60,593 bases of DNA from an uncultured Collinsella sp. (GCA_902496845.1 CABVCJ010000002.1:1-60593); one strand, 5' to 3'; numbered from the stretch's first letter, positions 7,888 to 16,539 are shown. The notes: generated from the letters alone by a model not told the origin. Numbers and translations are program-made.

Positions 7888-10665
7888 TTACTCGGCACTC
7901 TTGAGGGCGCCGACCATGTCGATCTTGTTGAGGGTACGATTGGTGGCGAGGTTGACGATAAACGTAAAACCAAAGGCCAGCACCACGGCGAGCACGTAGC
8001 TTAGCGGCTCGACCTCGACGTCAAAGTACAGCGACGGCATCTGCAAAATGTACGTAAAACTCTCGGCCAGCAAGCCGCCCAGCGGCACGCCCAGCGCAGC
8101 GCCGATCGCCGTGAGGATCAACGTCTCCTTGTTGACGTAATGGTGCACCTCACCGCGACGGAAGCCCAACACCTTAATGGTCGCCAGCTCGCGCTCGCGC
8201 TCGGAGATATTCGTGTTGGACAGCGTAAACACCACCACAAACGATAGGCACGCTGCCATAAAGGTCACGAGCACAACGACCGAATTGATAATCGTAAAGT
8301 TCGCCTCATAGTTTTCCCAATGCTCGGCCGTACTCGAAATCGTAAGCCAACCGTCACTCTTAAGATTCTTGCTAAACGCAATCTGGTCGGCCGACGAACC
8401 CTTAAGCAGCACAAAGACGCCGTTAAGACGTGCGCTTCGACCGAACGCACGCTCATAGGTGCCCTGCGTCATGTAAAGCGTGTTGCCCAGATAGTTAAGC
8501 GAAATGTCGCTGACTTTGACCTTGGCAACATTGAGCGACGAATCCTGGACGTGAGCCGTATCGCCCGGCTGAATCCCCAGCACCAGCTGTGAACTTTTGC
8601 TCAGATACACGTCTCCGTCACGCAAAGGCAGCGGCTCTTTGGACTCATCCTCCAGGCGCACGTAATCGCCCAAGTCACTCGTGCGGTCATCGGGCACCAC
8701 GATCAGCTGCACGGTCTCGCTCTTGCCGCCGAATGTAAAGGTGACGTTGTCGGTCATAATCGGCAGGGTCGAGGTCACGGTCACGTTGAAATCATTGGCC
8801 GCGCTGCGCTCATCCAGCGCCGCGCACGTCTGCGAAAAATCGTCGGGATTGGCGACCGCCAGCAGGTCGTAGCGCGTGATATGCCCGTACTGTTTGGGCG
8901 AAAGCGCCACCGACGTATCACGGATGCCCATTCCGCAGATCACGAGCGCCGTGCAGCCGGCGATACCGAAGATGGTCATAAAGGCGCGCTTTTTGTAGCG
9001 GAACAGGTTACGCGCCGCCACCTTGTTCAAAAAGCCCATGCGACGCCAGATAAAGCCGATACGCTCAAGCAAGATGCGCGAGCCAGCGCGCGGGGCCTTG
9101 GGGCGCATGAGTGAGGCTGGGGTCTCGGCCATCTCGTGGCGGCAGGCAATAATCGTAGCGCCCACCACGCCCACGGCAAACAGCGCCACCGAGACGATTG
9201 AGGACACGATGTCGTACGAAAGCAACATCTGGGGCAGCGAGTACATGTCATCGAACACCGTAAACAGGAACAGCGGCAGGCCCACAAATCCGATGATGTT
9301 GCCGAGCACGCCGCCGATCAGACATGCCCACAGCGCATAGTCCACGTATTTGGACAGGATGCGCTCGCGTGAATAGCCAAGCGCCTTGTACAGGCCAATA
9401 AGCGTGCGCTCCTCCTCGACCATGCGCGTGGCGGTGGTAAGACTGATGAGCACAGCAACGACAAAGAAGATAAATGGGAAAACCGTGGCGATGGCCTCGA
9501 TCGAAGAACTGTCGCTCTCGACGCTCGAGTAGCTTGCGATGTTACCGCGGTCCTGAATGTACCAGGTGCATTCGCCCAGATCGGAAAGCTCGGCGCGGGC
9601 ATCGGCAAAATGCTGGTCGGCGGCGGCGCGGCGCTGGTCCAACTCGGCCTGAGCCTGGACGCGCTCCTCGCTGCCCTCGGCCATACGGTTGATGTTATCC
9701 TGCTCGATCCCAAAGAGCATGGCGGCCTGACGCTCGGCCGTATCCAAGCTTGTCGGCGTGTCAACCGTCAACTCCTGGACGCGCGCCTTCTCACGCTCCT
9801 CGCGGATCTTCTCGATGTTGCCTTTGACCTCGTTGATCTTTGTCGTGTAGGCATCTGAATAGGAGTTAAGACTCTTGGCTCCCTCGACGATCACGTGGAC
9901 CGCAGAGTAGGAAGAAGATGTCGCGGCGTCCTCGCTCACATAGAACTTATAGTCCGCCGCCGAAGCAGCGCGAAAGGCGTTGACTGTCGAGTCGGAGCTC
10001 ACGTCGGTAGGATCGAGGACCTCGGCCGTAATGGTGTAATCGCCCGCGGCAAACTGATCCTTGGCACTTTGGTTGGACGAGCTCGCGTCATTGGCGGCAA
10101 AACTCACCGTATCGCCGAGCTTTTTGCCCGAAGCCTTCAGGAACTTCGAAGTCACCGCGACTTCATCGGCGCTCTCGGGCAAATCGCCGCTCACCAGCAC
10201 CGGCTGATCGATGTTCTCCTTGGAGAGACTTTGCACGACCACGCGCTCGCGCGTTGTGCCCACGGCGGTGTAGGCGGTCTCGGTGTAGATGCCCTCGACC
10301 GTCTCGACGCCGTCAACCTCTTGGATAGCCGCGAGATCGTCGCGCGTAAGGCCATAGGTCGACTGCACGTTAATGTCATAGACATTCTGCTGGTCAAAGT
10401 AGGCGTCAACCGAATCGCACAGGTCCTCGCAGCCCGCCTTAAGGCCGCACATCACGCTCACGCCGAGCGCGGTGATGACCACGATAGATAGGAAGCGCTT
10501 AAGACTGCCCCGAATCGTGCGGTAGATGCCACGGCGAAAAACCGTCGGCACCATATCGTTTGAGCTTTGAGCGGTACGGTAGGTCGCGAACTCCCGGTCG
10601 CGGCCCGCGTGCTCCGTATCGTGGTTTTGGCTGTTTTGGCGGTCCTGGTCCATGGGCGCTACCAC
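7888..10665 (-). CDS. MacB/FtsX-family ABC transporter permease, 925 residues
   Basis: This is the membrane partner of the ATPase encoded just upstream. A cytoplasmic N-terminus is followed by a first membrane helix (about residues 48-68), then a long extracellular part that includes a charged helical, probably coiled-coil stretch (about 275-365). A cluster of three membrane helices (about 400-520) is followed by a second extracellular domain and three C-terminal helices with the FtsX pattern ERERELATIKVLGFRRGEV between them. The frame opens with GTG at 10665, overlapping the ATPase gene by 7 bp; an ATG at 10653 is an alternative. The size and two FtsX blocks match exporters or mechanotransmitters for lipids, peptides or antibiotics. 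The substrate is not predictable. Confidence 0.85.
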   Translation of the reverse strand: MVAPMDQDRQNSQNHDTEHAGRDREFATYRTAQSSNDMVPTVFRRGIYRTIRGSLKRFLSIVVITALGVSVMCGLKAGCEDLCDSVDAYFDQQNVYDINVQSTYGLTRDDLAAIQEVDGVETVEGIYTETAYTAVGTTRERVVVQSLSKENIDQPVLVSGDLPESADEVAVTSKFLKASGKKLGDTVSFAANDASSSNQSAKDQFAAGDYTITAEVLDPTDVSSDSTVNAFRAASAADYKFYVSEDAATSSSYSAVHVIVEGAKSLNSYSDAYTTKINEVKGNIEKIREEREKARVQELTVDTPTSLDTAERQAAMLFGIEQDNINRMAEGSEERVQAQAELDQRRAAADQHFADARAELSDLGECTWYIQDRGNIASYSSVESDSSSIEAIATVFPFIFFVVAVLISLTTATRMVEEERTLIGLYKALGYSRERILSKYVDYALWACLIGGVLGNIIGFVGLPLFLFTVFDDMYSLPQMLLSYDIVSSIVSVALFAVGVVGATIIACRHEMAETPASLMRPKAPRAGSRILLERIGFIWRRMGFLNKVAARNLFRYKKRAFMTIFGIAGCTALVICGMGIRDTSVALSPKQYGHITRYDLLAVANPDDFSQTCAALDERSAANDFNVTVTSTLPIMTDNVTFTFGGKSETVQLIVVPDDRTSDLGDYVRLEDESKEPLPLRDGDVYLSKSSQLVLGIQPGDTAHVQDSSLNVAKVKVSDISLNYLGNTLYMTQGTYERAFGRSARLNGVFVLLKGSSADQIAFSKNLKSDGWLTISSTAEHWENYEANFTIINSVVVLVTFMAACLSFVVVFTLSNTNISERERELATIKVLGFRRGEVHHYVNKETLILTAIGAALGVPLGGLLAESFTYILQMPSLYFDVEVEPLSYVLAVVLAFGFTFIVNLATNRTLNKIDMVGALKSAE

Positions 10666-11360
10666 TCGATCGTCTCGATAGGCACGGGATTTTGCTGGAC
10701 CGTCTCGCTCTCCACGCGGCCGCTCTTAAAGCGGATCAGGCGATCGGCCATGGGCGCCAGCGCGGAGTTGTGGGTGATGATAATGACCGTGATGTCCTGC
10801 TTGCGGCAGGTGTCCTGTAGCAACTGCAAGATCTGCTTGCCGGTTTTGTAGTCGAGTGCACCCGTGGGCTCGTCGCACAAAAGCAGCTTGGGGTTCTTGG
10901 CCAGCGCGCGGGCGATGGACACGCGCTGCTGCTCGCCGCCCGAAAGCTGCGCGGGGAAGTTGGCGAGGCGCTCGCCCAGGCCAACCTGGCAAAGCGTTTG
11001 CTCGGCATCGAGCGAATCGGGGCAGATTTGCGCCGCGAGCTCGACGTTTTCGAGCGCCGTCAAGTTGGGGACCAAATTGTAGAACTGGAAGACAAAGCCG
11101 ACGTCGGCGCGGCGGTATTCCACGAGCTGCGCCTCGTTGGCAGAGCTCACGTCGCGCCCGTCCACCGTCACGGTGCCGGAGGTCGCCGTATCCATGCCGC
11201 CCAGAATGTTGAGCGCCGTGGTCTTGCCGGCACCCGAAGCACCCAGAATGATGGCGAGCTCGCCGCGCTCGACCGTAAAGCTCGCGCCGTCGAGCGCATG
11301 AATGCGGGCATCGCCCTCACCGTATGCTTTGACGACGTCTTTGAATTCGATATAGGCCAT
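10659..11360 (-). CDS. ABC transporter ATP-binding protein (LolD/MacB type)
   Basis: The 233-residue ATPase powers the 925-residue permease, its operon partner. All motifs are intact: Walker A GASGAGKTT near residue 40, Q-loop region FQFYNLVPNLTALEN, signature LSGGEQQR, Walker B LLLCDEPTGALD and the switch His in IITHN. The DEPTGALD and LSGGEQQR forms are typical of the LolD/MacB/BceA group. The ATG at 11360 has GGGAG seven bases upstream. Confidence 0.92.
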   Translation of the reverse strand: MAYIEFKDVVKAYGEGDARIHALDGASFTVERGELAIILGASGAGKTTALNILGGMDTATSGTVTVDGRDVSSANEAQLVEYRRADVGFVFQFYNLVPNLTALENVELAAQICPDSLDAEQTLCQVGLGERLANFPAQLSGGEQQRVSIARALAKNPKLLLCDEPTGALDYKTGKQILQLLQDTCRKQDITVIIITHNSALAPMADRLIRFKSGRVESETVQQNPVPIETIEW

Positions 11361-11411
11361 CAATCGGCTCCCATCTGGTCGGATAACTCTTTAGTATTAC
11401 CCATTTCGCAC

Positions 11412-11460
11412 CGACCAAAAAGGGACAGGTTTATTTTGGCAGGTTTTATATGGGGAAACG
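11412..11460 (+). repeat. Family C GGGACAG-loop hairpin, copy 2
   Basis: It carries AAAAAGGGACAGGTTTATTT followed by TGGCAGGTTTTAT and the tail TATGGGGAAACG. The left stem arm is degraded (GACCAAAA in place of CCTGCCAAAA), so only the loop, right arm and tail are preserved. It lies in the gap between the ABC ATPase gene and the GyrI-like gene. Confidence 0.75.
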
Positions 11461-11561
11461 GCAGCTATAGATGAGGCGCCGGAGAGGCAGAGACATCATC
11501 GACGGGGTCAGGCCGACCGCCAAACACAACGCACGCATCTCTATCTGTCAGCCAAATCATT

Positions 11562-11575
11562 CGAACAGCTGTTCG
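11562..11575. promoter_or_regulatory. CGAAC-GTTCG palindrome, possible LexA (SOS) box
   Basis: CGAACAGCTGTTCG is a perfect 14-bp palindrome 57 bp before the GyrI-like gene. It differs at one position from the Gram-positive LexA consensus CGAACRNRYGTTYG. A possible -10 (TATGAT) lies just downstream, so a bound repressor would block the promoter. Confidence 0.5.
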
Positions 11576-11631
11576 TTTCTATGATATGATTCCGCTATCT
11601 AAGCAGGCCAATACGCAGAAAGGCGGCCAAC

Positions 11632-12270
11632 ATGGCGTTCGACTTTAAGAAGGAATGCAAGGAGCTCTACAAACCTGCAAGCAAGCCGAGCATCGTAACT
11701 GCCCCGCCTATGAGCTACGTTGCCGTTCGCGGAAAGGGCGACCCAAATACCGAAGGTGGCGAGTATCAAAACGCCCTGCCGCTGCTTTACGGCATCGCCT
11801 ATACCGTCAAGATGTCGAAGAAAGGCTCAAGGAGTATCGAGGGCTATTTCGACTTTGTGGTACCGCCGCTCGAGGGTTTCTGGTGGCAAGACTCCCCGAG
11901 CGGCGACATCGACTATGTACGCAAGGACGATTTCAACTTTATCTCGTGCATCCGCCTGCCCGATTTCGTCACCCAAGATGACTTTGACTGGGCAGTCGCG
12001 GAAGCCACGACCAAGAAGAAACTGGACTTTTCCGCCGTTGAGCTGCTTAAAGTTGACGAGGGTCTCTGCGTTCAATGCATGCACACCGGGCCCTACGACA
12101 ACGAACCGGCGACCGTAAACGCTATGCATGAATACATGACCGAGCAGGGCTATGTCCCCGACTTCTCAGACACCCGTTTACATCACGAAATCTATCTCTC
12201 CGATCCACGCAGATGTGCACCGGAGAAACTTAAGACTGTGGTTCGTCATCCTATCAAGCGCGCTGAATAG
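11632..12270 (+). CDS. GyrI-like small-molecule-binding domain protein
   Basis: The 212-residue soluble protein contains the GyrI-like (SOUL-like) domain found at the C-terminus of AraC/MerR multidrug regulators and in stand-alone proteins. Features include PPMSYVAVRGKGDPN near residue 25, the conserved aromatic segment LEGFWWQ in the middle, and MHTGPYDNEPAT followed by HHEIYLSDPRR near the end. No DNA-binding domain is present, so it probably binds or modifies small molecules rather than regulating transcription. It is a single-gene unit preceded by a possible SOS box, which would suit a gyrase-protecting or toxin-binding role; that last point is inference. Confidence 0.8.
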   Translation: MAFDFKKECKELYKPASKPSIVTAPPMSYVAVRGKGDPNTEGGEYQNALPLLYGIAYTVKMSKKGSRSIEGYFDFVVPPLEGFWWQDSPSGDIDYVRKDDFNFISCIRLPDFVTQDDFDWAVAEATTKKKLDFSAVELLKVDEGLCVQCMHTGPYDNEPATVNAMHEYMTEQGYVPDFSDTRLHHEIYLSDPRRCAPEKLKTVVRHPIKRAE

Positions 12271-12342
12271 CGTGGGGCGCCGTCCCGCGCATCAGGTTTT
12301 AGGCCAGGCAATCAGCCGCTCCAAGGTCATCTGGCAGCTTCC

Positions 12343-12369
12343 TTGACGCAGGTCATCGCATCTTATAAT
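12343..12369 (+). promoter_or_regulatory. Promoter of the Abi-associated RNA
   Basis: TTGACG (12343-12348) and TATAAT (12364-12369) are near-consensus -35 and -10 boxes with a 15-base spacer. Transcription should begin near 12376, at the pseudoknot RNA. Confidence 0.6.
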
Positions 12370-12375
12370 TATATG

Positions 12376-12438
12376 TCTCTAAAGCTGGAAAGCCTCTCAA
12401 CGATGCGCAACTCCAGCTCTTTTTATATCAAGAGGCTT
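12376..12438 (+). ncRNA. Pseudoknotted RNA upstream of an Abi-family gene (abiF-type motif candidate)
   Basis: A 7-bp stem pairs AGCTGGA (12383-12389) with TCCAGCT (12412-12418). Its loop contains AAGCCTCT (12390-12397), which is perfectly complementary to AGAGGCTT (12431-12438) directly in front of the ATG, forming an H-type pseudoknot. A short U-tract follows the first stem. A conserved RNA called the abiF motif is known upstream of Abi_2/AbiF genes; I propose this is one from position and shape, without a covariance search. Confidence 0.55.
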
Positions 12439-12440
12439 AA

Positions 12441-12572
12441 ATGAAATACCAGAAGTCGTGGATATCCATCAACGAACAGATAGCACTATTGACAGAAAAC
12501 AAGGGTCTTAAGTGCTCTGATCAAAGCGAACTCGAGCGAGCTTTGGTCGAAGTCGGCTACTACAGGCAAAGT
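12441..12572 (+). pseudogene. Truncated Abi_2/AbiF-family abortive-infection protein
   Basis: The first 44 codons encode the conserved N-terminus of the Abi_2 (AbiD/AbiF) family: KSWISINEQIALL, a variable part, and the GYYRQS stretch equivalent to the family's NYYRLS. The frame then runs straight into the opposite-strand 3' end of ogt and loses all similarity, so about 250 residues including the HEPN-type catalytic part are missing. The family mediates phage defence and is related to Cas13-type HEPN nucleases. This is a deletion remnant whose RNA leader survives. Confidence 0.7.
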
Positions 12573-13153
12573 ACTCGAGCGTCACTCCTCGTACGCACCC
12601 GCAGCAGCCACTCCTTGCGGTCAAGGCCGCCGGCATATCCGTTGAGCGAGCCGTCGGCGGCAACCACGCGATGGCACGGCACGATAATCGAAATGGGATT
12701 GCGTGCAACCGCAGCCCCCACGGCACGCGGGGACACAACGGGAGCCTCGTTTCCCGGCACACGATGTCGAGCGGCAACACGCTGGGCGATCTCGCCATAC
12801 GTAGTGACCTCGCCACGCGGAATAGAAAGCAGCTCAAACCAAACCTCGCGCTGAAACGCCGTACCAATCATATGCAACGGCGGCGTAAACCGAGGTTCCT
12901 GCCCTGCGAAATAAGCATTCAGCCAAGCCCAGGAACGCTCAAGCACCGAAGAGGCCGCACCATTTACCGGACTCACCGGCGACATGCCACCAGTACCGGA
13001 AACCGCATCGGCGCCTTCAACGTGCTCCACATCTTCTTTGAGAAGCGTGGAGCCAAAGTGCTCCTGCCCCTCAAACCAAAGTCCCGTCAGACCGCGGCCA
13101 TCAGCGGCAAGCAAGATTTCGCCCAAAGGCGAAGCAAACGTCGTCGTGACCAC
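12560..13153 (-). CDS. ogt: Methylated-DNA-protein-cysteine methyltransferase
   Basis: The 197-residue protein removes alkyl groups from O6 of guanine in DNA and transfers them to its own cysteine. The active-site motif PCHRVVAADGSLNGYAGG is complete, preceded by the helix-turn-helix region RGEVTTYGEIAQRVA that inserts into the minor groove. The N-terminal domain is of the Ogt type. The C-terminus is longer than usual (the last dozen residues after RKEWLLRV) and overlaps the Abi remnant on the other strand, which suggests the deletion that destroyed abi also replaced the natural end of ogt. Confidence 0.9.
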   Translation of the reverse strand: MVTTTFASPLGEILLAADGRGLTGLWFEGQEHFGSTLLKEDVEHVEGADAVSGTGGMSPVSPVNGAASSVLERSWAWLNAYFAGQEPRFTPPLHMIGTAFQREVWFELLSIPRGEVTTYGEIAQRVAARHRVPGNEAPVVSPRAVGAAVARNPISIIVPCHRVVAADGSLNGYAGGLDRKEWLLRVRTRSDARVLCL

Positions 13154-13318
13154 CAGCGGCTCCTTTCAAAACTCCGCACCATAATACCGCGAATTGTGCA
13201 GACAACCCCGCAGATACGTCTGGGCGGGCTGGCAATTGCTTAAGCGAGGTTGTTTTCCCCAATCAAGCGAAGAAGACGCGGGGTATCGACGCCAGAGCGG
13301 TACCTCTATCAGCTGAGC

Positions 13319-13490
13319 TCTAATACTTTCCCGAGAAGTGAACGAGTAAAAACGAGGCCCCGGAGCATCCACACCTTTAGACCAAAAAACCGCAGGATTC
13401 GCGCAGCAAAACCGCAGGAAATAGCGGTCAGAATTTGCCAATACTTCGGGGGTCAAAATAAGGTCGTTCACTTCTCGGGAAAGTATTAGA
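13319..13490. repeat. 172-bp element with 25-bp perfect inverted ends
   Basis: The ends 13319-13343 and 13466-13490 are perfect 25-bp inverted repeats beginning TCTAATACTTTCCCGAG. The interior holds two AACCGCAGGA-like motifs. No transposase and no clear target duplication are seen. It is either a MITE-like element or a large RNA/DNA hairpin. Confidence 0.7.
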
Positions 13491-13513
13491 CCCCGATTCA
13501 CCCCAACCCCAAA

Positions 13514-13669
13514 GTCACCCCAGGCAGCAGGCGCGACAGCGCCGCGGCTGCCGTCACGGCCCGCAGTCACCTCAGGCAGCAGGCGCAACGCGCCGCAGCT
13601 GCCGGCGGCGCCCCACAGTCCCCAAAGGCGGCAGGCGCAAAGCGCCGAGGCCGCCGCCGGGACCAGGGC
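13514..13669. repeat. Three tandem 52-bp GC-rich hairpin repeats
   Basis: Units begin at 13514 (GTCACCCCAGGCAGC), 13566 (GTCACCTCAGGCAGC) and 13618 (GTCCCCAAAGGCGGC). Each unit holds a stem of the form GGCAGC...GCTGCC with GGCGC...GCGCC inside it. The 13154-13898 gap holds this array, the 172-bp element and a family A palindrome but no gene I can support. Confidence 0.65.
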
Positions 13670-13756
13670 CCGCAACGGCCACGCGCCCCCACATCAGCCC
13701 AGCGGCCCCAACCAACAACGGCCCCATCGCAGGCCGCTCGCAGCAGCGTCACCGCA

Positions 13757-13886
13757 GGCGGGGGCCGGGCTTAGTTTTCAGAACACTCCGCAGACCAGTG
13801 TGGCGCCTTGTCCGCGGCTCCGAAGGAGCAGGACAAGGCGCCACACATGGTCGAGGACGTTCTGAAAACCAAGCCCGGCCCCCGCC
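13757..13886. repeat. Family A nested palindrome, copy 2
   Basis: Arms of 28 bp (13757-13784 with 13859-13886, one mismatch) flank the core TCCGCA-GACC, a hairpin of about 16 bp, then AT-GGTC-GAGGACG. It ends 12 bp from the asd stop codon, so it may serve as the asd terminator. Confidence 0.85.
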
Positions 13887-13898
13887 GGACAGGTCACA

Positions 13899-14924
13899 CT
13901 ACTCGCAGAGCATCTTGGCGATTTGGACGGCGTTGGTTGCCGCGCCCTTACGGATTTGGTCGCCGCAGCACCAGAAGGTGATGCCACGCGCGGCCTCGAG
14001 GTTCGAGATGTCGCGGCGCACGCGACCGACCCAAATCAAATCCTGGTCGGACGTATCCATCGGCATGGGGAAGCGGTCGTGTGCATCCTCGGCAGCCATA
14101 TCGTCAACCAGCTTGACGCCAGGAGCTGCAGCCAGCGCAGCACGGGCCTCCTCGACCGTAATATCGCGCTCAAACTCAAGCGTAATGCTCTCGGAGTGCG
14201 AGCGCAGCACGGGCACGCGCACGCAGGTGCAGTTCACGCGCAGCTCGGGCAGGTGCATGATCTTGCGGCCCTCGTTTTGCAGCTTCATCTCCTCGGAGGT
14301 AAAGCCCTCTTCCTTGACGCCGCCAATCTGCGGAATCAGGTTGCTCGCAAGCTGGGCGGCAAACGCGCGCGGCTCGGGAATCTCCTCGCCGCGGCCCAGG
14401 GCGGCCAGCTGGGCCTCGAGCTCGGCCATACCGGGAGCGCCAGCACCCGAAGCCGCCTGATACGTCGAGACGATCATGCGCTTCACGCCGGCGAGCTGAT
14501 GCAGCGGCCACGTGGGAACCAGGCCGATGATGGTCGCGCAGTTGGGATTGGCGATAAGGCCGTGATGCCACTTGATGTCGTCGGCATTGATCTCGGGCAC
14601 GACCAGCGGCACCTCAGGATCCATGCGGAAGGCGTGGCTGTTGTCGACCACGACGGCGCCGCGCTTGACGGCCTCGGGCAGTAGCTCCTTCGCGATGTCG
14701 TCGCCGGCGGCTCCAAGCACAATGTCACAGCCCTCAAAGGCCTCGGGACAAGCCTCTTCGATCACGATCTGCTCGCCGCGGAACTCGACGGTCTTGCCCG
14801 CAGAACGCGCGCTCGCCAGCAGCTTGAGCTTGCCAACCGGGAACTCCTGCTCGTTGAGGCACTCGAGCATCTGGGTGCCCACGGCTCCCGTCGCGCCCAA
14901 AATAGCAACCGTGTACTGTTTCAT
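13899..14924 (-). CDS. asd: Aspartate-semialdehyde dehydrogenase
   Basis: The enzyme reduces aspartyl phosphate to aspartate semialdehyde with NADPH, the second step towards lysine, methionine and threonine. The 341-residue protein has the Rossmann motif ILGATGAVGTQ (about residues 8-18), the catalytic Cys in NPNCATI (near 125) and the late His of the RVPVLRSHSES segment. Although the frame is open further upstream, the ATG at 14924 has GGGGGAA before it and starts a typical Asd N-terminus. It lies 175 bp downstream of lysC on the same strand, and the gap contains a small hairpin at 15056. Confidence 0.95.
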   Translation of the reverse strand: MKQYTVAILGATGAVGTQMLECLNEQEFPVGKLKLLASARSAGKTVEFRGEQIVIEEACPEAFEGCDIVLGAAGDDIAKELLPEAVKRGAVVVDNSHAFRMDPEVPLVVPEINADDIKWHHGLIANPNCATIIGLVPTWPLHQLAGVKRMIVSTYQAASGAGAPGMAELEAQLAALGRGEEIPEPRAFAAQLASNLIPQIGGVKEEGFTSEEMKLQNEGRKIMHLPELRVNCTCVRVPVLRSHSESITLEFERDITVEEARAALAAAPGVKLVDDMAAEDAHDRFPMPMDTSDQDLIWVGRVRRDISNLEAARGITFWCCGDQIRKGAATNAVQIAKMLCE

Positions 14925-15055
14925 GCTTCCCCCTTTAAAGGTTATGGCTTTTGCCCGCACGCCGAGCAGGCCGATTATTGTTGCCAGTGTATACAAGAAC
15001 GAGGCGGGCACGAAACCCGCCCCGTCGAAACGAAACCGAAACGAAACGCCCCGCC

Positions 15056-15088
15056 GTAGATTTTTGAGACATGACCCAAAAAATCTAC
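15056..15088. terminator. Hairpin between lysC and asd
   Basis: GTAGATTTTT (15056-15065) pairs with AAAAATCTAC (15079-15088) around a loop containing GAGACATGACC. It may attenuate or end lysC transcripts before asd. Confidence 0.45.
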
Positions 15089-15098
15089 CGAGCAGTCG

Positions 15099-16487
15099 CT
15101 ACTTTTTGAGCGCAGCCAGGGTGGGATCGACCGGCGTGGGAGCCTCCAAGTCGGAGACCTTCACAATGCCGTTCTCGTCGGAGAAGGCACGGTAAATGGT
15201 CTGAATCGCCAGGTCGAAGTCCTTCTCCTCAACACCGATAATGATGTTGATCTCGTCGCAGCTCTGCGAAATCATGCGCACGCTCACGCCGGCCTGGCCA
15301 AGCATGCCAAACAGGTGGCCCGAGATACCCGCGCGGCCGCGCAGGTTACGACCGACGGTAGCGATGAGCGCCAAGCCCTCGACAACCTCGATCTCGAGCG
15401 GCTCGACCTCCTGTTGAATGTCGCCCACGAGCGAGTACAGCGAATCGTGAACGTCCTGCTCCTGCACCACGGCGCCAAAGCGGTCGACACCGGTGGGCAT
15501 GTGCTCGACGGAAACGTCATAGCGCTCGAACACCGAAAGCGCACGGCGCATAAAGCCGACGCGGGGCTTGGTGCGGTCGCGGGCGACGTTGATGGCGACA
15601 AAACCGCGCTTGCCGGTCACGCCGGTAATGATGGGCTCCGCCTCGCCTTCATCAGCCGTCTCGCTAATGATGGTGCCGGGGTCCTGCGGCGCATTGGTGT
15701 TCTTGATGACCAGCGGAATGCCTGCCTCGCGCACGGGGAACACGGCTTCCTCGTGCAGGACGCTTGCGCCCATGTACGAAAGCTCGCGCAGCTCCTCGTA
15801 GGTAACGCGCGCAATGGGCTGAGCCTCCGGAACAATACGCGGATCCGCAGAATAGAAACCCGAGACGTCGGTCCAGTTCTCGTAAAGGTCGGCGCCCAGG
15901 CACTTGGCCAGAATCGAGCCCGAGATATCGCCACCGCCTCGATCGAGCAGCTTGATCTGGCCCTCACGCGTCGCGCCGTAGAAACCAGGCATAACAAAAC
16001 CGCCCTGCTGGCCGTACTCCTGCACCAACTCGGAGGTGCGGTTCATGCTGAGCGTACCATCGTGATGGAACGCCACAACCGTCGCGGCGTCCAGGAACGG
16101 CAGGCCCAGGTACTCGGACATCAGGCGAGCGGTGAAGTACTCGCCGCGGCTCACGAGCTCCTCGGTAGAGTAGCCGCCCGAGCGGGCGCGCTCGGCAAAG
16201 GCCGCGAACTCCTCGCGTATGGGATAGGTGAGCTCCAGCTCGTCAGCGATATCAAAATAGCGCTGACCAATGTCCTCGAGCAGCTCCTCGCACGACACGT
16301 GATACTTAACGTGCGCGTTAACCAGGTAGAGCAGGTCGGTCACCTTGGTGTCGCCCTTAAAGCGGCGACCGCAGGCGGAAACCACCACAAAACGGCGGGC
16401 AGGGTCGGCATCGACGATGGTCTTGATCTTCTTGAAGTGTTCGGCGTCGGCGACCGACGAGCCGCCAAACTTGGCAATTTTTATCAT
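15099..16487 (-). CDS. lysC: Aspartate kinase
   Basis: This kinase phosphorylates aspartate, the entry to the aspartate amino-acid family. The 462-residue protein starts with the amino-acid kinase motif KFGGSSVAD (residues 5-13), has RGGGDISGS in the middle (about 180-188) and two C-terminal ACT domains (about 310-450, with FGAVVQEQDVHD and SVRMISQSCDEINI) that bind lysine or threonine for feedback control. It is the monofunctional Gram-positive type. It is transcribed away from thrC; the 103-bp gap has no room for a lysine riboswitch, so allosteric control probably dominates. Confidence 0.95.
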   Translation of the reverse strand: MIKIAKFGGSSVADAEHFKKIKTIVDADPARRFVVVSACGRRFKGDTKVTDLLYLVNAHVKYHVSCEELLEDIGQRYFDIADELELTYPIREEFAAFAERARSGGYSTEELVSRGEYFTARLMSEYLGLPFLDAATVVAFHHDGTLSMNRTSELVQEYGQQGGFVMPGFYGATREGQIKLLDRGGGDISGSILAKCLGADLYENWTDVSGFYSADPRIVPEAQPIARVTYEELRELSYMGASVLHEEAVFPVREAGIPLVIKNTNAPQDPGTIISETADEGEAEPIITGVTGKRGFVAINVARDRTKPRVGFMRRALSVFERYDVSVEHMPTGVDRFGAVVQEQDVHDSLYSLVGDIQQEVEPLEIEVVEGLALIATVGRNLRGRAGISGHLFGMLGQAGVSVRMISQSCDEINIIIGVEEKDFDLAIQTIYRAFSDENGIVKVSDLEAPTPVDPTLAALKK

Positions 16488-16539
16488 GGCGTGGAGGTTA
16501 CCTTTCTAAAAGCCTCTGCAAACCTGTTTTGCGCGCTCT

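Noticed and set aside
13262..13320. tRNA-like D-arm on the minus strand (GCTCAGCTGATAGAG)
   Set aside because: No acceptor stem, anticodon arm or T-arm of the right length could be paired around it.
13166..13675. 170-codon minus-strand open frame
   Set aside because: It crosses the 172-bp inverted-repeat element and the tandem hairpin array, has no family signature and no ribosome binding site.
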